A DNA stretch of 10,662 nt from Ruminococcaceae bacterium UBA6855 (lineage in GTDB: Bacteria; Bacillota; Clostridia; Oscillospirales; Acutalibacteraceae): positions 1-10,662 of the forward strand of contig DKDF01000080.1 in NCBI GenBank assembly GCA_002451755.1, given 5' to 3'. Below are positions 7,941-10,662 of this stretch, piece by piece. The translations under genes and the position numbers were made by a program. The notes beneath the pieces were generated by a model that worked only from the letters and a program-made list of their open reading frames with translations, was not told the DNA's origin and did not search any database. Positions within the stretch are counted from its first letter, which is position 1. Every line of letters begins with the position of its first letter.

Positions 7941-7948
7941 AAAATTTC

Positions 7949-8491
7949 ATGAGCTTTTTACCTATGACAGAGTACGAAAGTTCATCGGAAGAGGTCAAGA
8001 GGGAGTACGAAGATCAGATAGCAAAGCACGGACGCATCACCAACATGAAGCGCACTCTGCTTCACAATGTCCCTGCATTCAAGGCGTATATGGAGTGGTA
8101 CACGCTCTATGATCAGCTCGTGCCGGTTATCGGCGACCGCGCAATATCGCTGTTCTCCCACGCTATATCCGAGGGCAACGAGTGCCTGATATGTTCGATC
8201 TTTTTCAGAAAAATACTTATCGATTCCGGCGACGATCCGGACAACCCGCATCTGTCGGATACCGAAAAGCTGCTCGTCGATTTCGGCGGCGCCATCTGCA
8301 AGGATCCGCACAATATACCCGACGAGATATACAATAAGCTTTCCGAGCGTTTTTCAACCGAGGAGATAGTTCTTCTTATCGCTTTTGCCGGCATAATGTA
8401 CGCTACGAATCTGTTCAATACCGTCGCAAAGGTTCCGCTCGACGAAGTGCTCTACAAATATCGCAAAGAAGGGGACACCCGTAATGTCTGA
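7949..8491 (+). CDS. AhpD / carboxymuconolactone decarboxylase-like protein with CxxC
   Basis: A 180-residue, mostly helical soluble protein. The family includes thiol-disulfide enzymes such as AhpD and ring-lactone decarboxylases. The core is SHAISEGNECLICSIFFRK (70-88), with C79 and C82 forming a CxxC. In classical AhpD the second Cys is followed four residues later by a proton-relay His; here that position is F86, so the standard peroxidase relay is not intact. The helix pair around 104-113 and 138-155 fits the family. The protein overlaps the downstream SDR by 8 bases, so the two are co-translated and probably act on the same substrate or exchange electrons. A real decarboxylase role is unlikely to be inferable from the fold alone. 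Family assignment is good; function is unknown. Confidence 0.75.
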   Translation: MSFLPMTEYESSSEEVKREYEDQIAKHGRITNMKRTLLHNVPAFKAYMEWYTLYDQLVPVIGDRAISLFSHAISEGNECLICSIFFRKILIDSGDDPDNPHLSDTEKLLVDFGGAICKDPHNIPDEIYNKLSERFSTEEIVLLIAFAGIMYATNLFNTVAKVPLDEVLYKYRKEGDTRNV

Positions 8492-9287
8492 TTTTGAAAA
8501 CAAGGTTGCATTTATAACCGGCGCCGCACACGGTCAGGGCAGAGCTACCGCTCTCGCTCTCGCCAAAGAGGGTGCCGATATCGTTGCATTTGATGTGGCA
8601 AAGAAGATTGAATATCCCGCATACTCGTTCGGCACGAGCGACGAGCTCAAGAGCCTGAAAGAGGAAGTGGAAGCCCTTGGCAGAAGATGCCTTATCGCTG
8701 CCGGAGATGTCAGAGACGACAAAGCTGTCACCGACGCCGTTGACAGAGCTATCGCTGAGTTCGGCAAGATAGATATACTTTTCAATAACGCCGGCATCTG
8801 CGCCTATGCTACGGTCGATAAGATGACCGACGAAGAGTGGGATGCGATGATAGATATCAATCTTAAAGGTCCGTTTATAGTTACCCGCAGAGTCGTTCCA
8901 TACATGATGGAGGCAAAGAGCGGCGTTATCATCAATAACTCGTCCGTCATGGGTCTGCGCGGCGGCAACAGGCTTTCGCACTATACCGCTTCAAAGTGGG
9001 GACTCACGGGTCTTACAAAGGCATGGGCTATCGAGCTTGCACCCTATAATATCCGCGTTGTCAGCATCCACCCGACGGGAGTAAACACTCCCATGAACGA
9101 CGGTCTTGCGGCTCTCGAGCATTCGACTCCTCTTGAAATCGCCGAGCGTTCCGCAGGCAACCTTCTGCCCGTGCCTTGGATCGAGCCCGAGGATGTCGCG
9201 AATATGGTTCTCTATATCGCAAGCGACAAGGCGCGTTATGTGACCGGCTCTCAGTTCGTGCTCGACGCAGGACTTCTGAGCGTGTGA
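8484..9287 (+). CDS. SDR family oxidoreductase, resembling the mycofactocin-coupled subfamily
   Basis: A 267-residue classical short-chain dehydrogenase/reductase acting on alcohol/carbonyl groups. The NAD site is TGAAHGQGR (12-20), with D37 after the second strand favouring NAD over NADP. NNAG is at 101-104. The catalytic tetrad is N126, S154, Y167 and K171 (YTASK). The GQGR variant of the glycine motif, the insert after D37 (about 38-58, containing YPAYSFGTSDEL) leading into EALGRRC, and WIEPEDVANMVLYIASD near the C-terminus recall the TIGR03971-type SDRs. In that subfamily NAD is held without exchange and electrons pass to another carrier such as mycofactocin. This subfamily call is from recalled family features, not a search. 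The start overlaps the upstream AhpD-like gene by 8 bases and is served by a GAAGGGGA site inside that gene. The substrate is unknown. Confidence 0.88.
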   Translation: MSDFENKVAFITGAAHGQGRATALALAKEGADIVAFDVAKKIEYPAYSFGTSDELKSLKEEVEALGRRCLIAAGDVRDDKAVTDAVDRAIAEFGKIDILFNNAGICAYATVDKMTDEEWDAMIDINLKGPFIVTRRVVPYMMEAKSGVIINNSSVMGLRGGNRLSHYTASKWGLTGLTKAWAIELAPYNIRVVSIHPTGVNTPMNDGLAALEHSTPLEIAERSAGNLLPVPWIEPEDVANMVLYIASDKARYVTGSQFVLDAGLLSV

Positions 9288-9297
9288 TTTAAAATTC

Positions 9298-9329
9298 AAA
9301 AAGGCTGCATCGTGAGATGCGGCCTTTTT
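9298..9329 (+). terminator. Strong bidirectional rho-independent terminator between convergent genes
   Basis: A 14-base-pair stem (9298-9311 with 9316-9329, one T-G wobble) closed by a GTGA tetraloop. A run of A on the left and T on the right provide a U-tract in both directions. It sits 10 bases after the SDR stop and 15 bases from the stop of the minus-strand ACT gene, so it can end both transcripts. Confidence 0.92.
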
Positions 9330-9344
9330 CTATGCTTATTATTT

Positions 9345-9806
9345 TTATTCAAACTCTTTCTTTATTGCCGCGACCGTCGCGTCAACATCGGCTTTGACAA
9401 CGAGCAGAGATATCTCGGTCTCCGATGTGTTTATCATTCTTATGTCGCACCCAGCGTCCGCGGCGGCTTTGAATACCCGCGCCGCAACGCCCGGTCGCCC
9501 CTCCATTTCCGATCCGCTTACAGATATCTTGCAGTTGCCGGAGCTGACGCTTATTTTTATCTTTTTGTTTTCGGCTCTGAGCTGAGTCGCTATCTCGAGC
9601 ACGCCGCCGAAATCGTCGTCGCTGACCGTGAACGAAAGCCCCGCATGAGAACTGTTCGGCAGAAACTGTGAGATCATGTCAACATCTATTCCCGCTTCGG
9701 CAATTTTTTCGAAGATGCCCGCAATGAAGTTTATGTCGGCGGGGGAGTCGCTGAGCGAAAAAAGAGTCGCGTCCTCGCTCACGCTTATCGATTCGATTAT
9801 CTTCAC
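9345..9806 (-). CDS. Stand-alone tandem ACT-domain protein, aspartokinase regulatory-like
   Basis: A 153-residue protein made only of two ACT domains (about 12-76 and 90-153), with no catalytic part. The second repeat, RPGVAARVFKAAADAGCDI then RMINTSETEISLLV, closely follows the aspartokinase C-terminal pattern (PGVAARxF, then xMIxTSExxIS). The first carries the matching GIDVDMISQF. In aspartokinases this pair binds lysine or threonine and imposes feedback control; in B. subtilis it is also made separately as a beta subunit. Being next to dapB, this protein is probably an amino-acid-sensing partner of an enzyme in the same pathway. The start is GTG, sharing GTGA with the dapB stop (4-base overlap). 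An AAAGGA site lies 9 bases upstream, so translation is coupled. The partner enzyme and ligand are not visible. Confidence 0.82.
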   Translation of the reverse strand: MKIIESISVSEDATLFSLSDSPADINFIAGIFEKIAEAGIDVDMISQFLPNSSHAGLSFTVSDDDFGGVLEIATQLRAENKKIKISVSSGNCKISVSGSEMEGRPGVAARVFKAAADAGCDIRMINTSETEISLLVVKADVDATVAAIKKEFE

Positions 9807-10570
9807 TTCTTCGCATCCTTTCCGTCTATCATGTCGCTCATGCCGTAGAGCCCGGGTTCTTTGTTTTGTATGAATTTCGCGGCGTTCACAGCTCCCGCTG
9901 CGAACAGTTCCTTGCTCTGCGCGCAGTGGCTGAGCTTTATCGTTTCATTATAGCCTGCAAATATAATCTCGTGTTCGCCGACCGACGTTCCGCCGCGTAT
10001 CGAGTGTATGCCTATTTCATCGTGCAGGCGTTTTGTGCGCCGCAGATGGCGGTCATATTCGTAGTACGGCTTTCGCTCAAGCTCCGATGATATCGCGTCC
10101 GCGAGCATCAGCGCCGTTCCGCTCGGTGCGTCGGCTTTCTGCGCGTGGTGAGTCTCAACTATCTCTATGTCATATGTGCTGCCCAGCACCCTCGCCGCGG
10201 TTTTTGCGAGCTCGCAGAGCAGATTTATTCCGAGCGACATGTTCGCGCTGAAAAATATCGGTATCTCTTTTGCCGCTTTATAGATAAGTGCTGTGTGCGC
10301 CTCGCTCAAACCCGTTGTCGCAATGACCGTCGGAGTCCTTGCGCTGGTTGCATATTCAAGCAGACCCGGCAGGGCAGCAGGGGACGAAAAGTCGATTATA
10401 GCACCGACCTTTCCGTTGAAGCTGAAAGGCGAGACAAATGTTGGAAATTTGCATTCGCGCCCCTCGCGGTCTATTCCCGCTGTTATTTTAATATCGTCGC
10501 GGCTGTCGGCAAAAGCGGTGACGGCTCTGCCCATGCTTCCGCAGCATCCGCTTAGCATAATATTCAGCAT
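9803..10570 (-). CDS. dapB: 4-hydroxy-tetrahydrodipicolinate reductase
   Basis: Reduces the DapA product to tetrahydrodipicolinate with NAD(P)H, in the cytoplasmic pathway to diaminopimelate (cell wall) and lysine. At 255 residues it has family length. The nucleotide site GCCGSMGRAV (8-17) is followed by DFSSP (60-64), IATTGL (83-88) and SANMSLGINLL (108-118). The signature ETHHAQKADAPSGTA (139-153) holds the catalytic His/Lys (H141 or H142, K145) and the substrate loop. IRGGTSVGEHEIIFAG (191-206) and FAAGAVNAAKFI (223-234) complete the fold. The ATG has an AAGG site 7 bases upstream. The upstream gene's stop is about 40 bases away on the same strand, so it is probably in one operon with that gene and the ACT gene. 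Confidence 0.96.
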   Translation of the reverse strand: MLNIMLSGCCGSMGRAVTAFADSRDDIKITAGIDREGRECKFPTFVSPFSFNGKVGAIIDFSSPAALPGLLEYATSARTPTVIATTGLSEAHTALIYKAAKEIPIFFSANMSLGINLLCELAKTAARVLGSTYDIEIVETHHAQKADAPSGTALMLADAISSELERKPYYEYDRHLRRTKRLHDEIGIHSIRGGTSVGEHEIIFAGYNETIKLSHCAQSKELFAAGAVNAAKFIQNKEPGLYGMSDMIDGKDAKK

Positions 10571-10610
10571 TATTTCGCCTTACGGCATCCATGCGCCGTT
10601 CCTTTCGAGC

Positions 10611-10662
10611 TTATATCATTTCGAGGGCGAAGAGGCTCTTTTTAAGCTTCTCTTTTGCCTGC
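10611..10662 (-). CDS. C-terminal tip of an upstream minus-strand gene, possibly dapA (partial)
   Basis: One minus-strand frame entering from the right edge reads QAKEKLKKSLFALEMI and ends in TAA at 10611-10613. The other two frames give basic or quickly stopped peptides. A charged final helix of this kind fits the end of 4-hydroxy-tetrahydrodipicolinate synthase, and dapA commonly precedes dapB. Sixteen residues are too few to be sure, so no symbol is given. The gap to dapB is about 40 bases with no terminator, consistent with one operon. Confidence 0.45.
   Translation of the reverse strand, partial: QAKEKLKKSLFALEMI

Noticed and set aside
7910..7948. TTG at 7910 as the start of the AhpD-like gene
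   Set aside because: It lies just after the terminator T-tract with no ribosome site, whereas AAGGAGG is ideally placed for 7949.
1..10662. CRISPR arrays, tRNA or rRNA genes, insertion sequences, attachment sites
   Set aside because: No repeated spaced units, cloverleaf-like segments, transposase motifs or terminal inverted repeats were seen. Genes fill nearly the whole window.

Overview
The window looks like chromosomal DNA from a Clostridia-type Bacillota, possibly an uncultured gut relative of Oscillospirales. The reasons are a PolC-type replicative polymerase, strong AAGGAGG-like ribosome binding sites, sigma-A-like promoters with an extended -10, and a lysine/DAP gene pair. The lineage is an inference. 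All genes look like vertically inherited housekeeping or accessory metabolism. I see no phage, transposon, CRISPR, rRNA or tRNA. No gene-free stretch exceeds about 160 bases.

Layout, left to right. (1) 1-3533 (+): most of polC, entering from the left edge; its reading frame is open to base 1, so the gene is 5' partial. The DEDDh exonuclease normally embedded in the PHP domain is absent, while the PHP metal site looks complete. (2) 3582-6291 (+): a promoter followed by a two-gene unit, an N-terminally anchored M20 peptidase of the carboxypeptidase S/PM20D1 type and, 9 bases later, a glycerate kinase. (3) 6302-7907 (+): a second promoter, a lone polytopic O-antigen ligase/polymerase-like protein and a rho-independent terminator. 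(4) 7949-9287 (+): an overlapping pair, an AhpD/carboxymuconolactone decarboxylase-like protein with a CxxC and an SDR oxidoreductase resembling the mycofactocin-coupled subfamily. (5) 9298-9329: a strong, probably bidirectional terminator separating the converging transcripts. (6) 9345-10662 (-): the 3' tip of an upstream gene (perhaps dapA), then dapB, then a translationally coupled stand-alone protein made of two aspartokinase-type ACT domains, read right to left.

How the genes work together: the minus-strand genes belong to diaminopimelate/lysine synthesis, and the ACT protein probably senses an amino acid for that pathway. The AhpD-like and SDR proteins are likely made together and may form one redox unit. 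The peptidase and glycerate kinase share a transcript but no obvious pathway. The most notable item is the proofreading-domain-free PolC with an intact PHP site.
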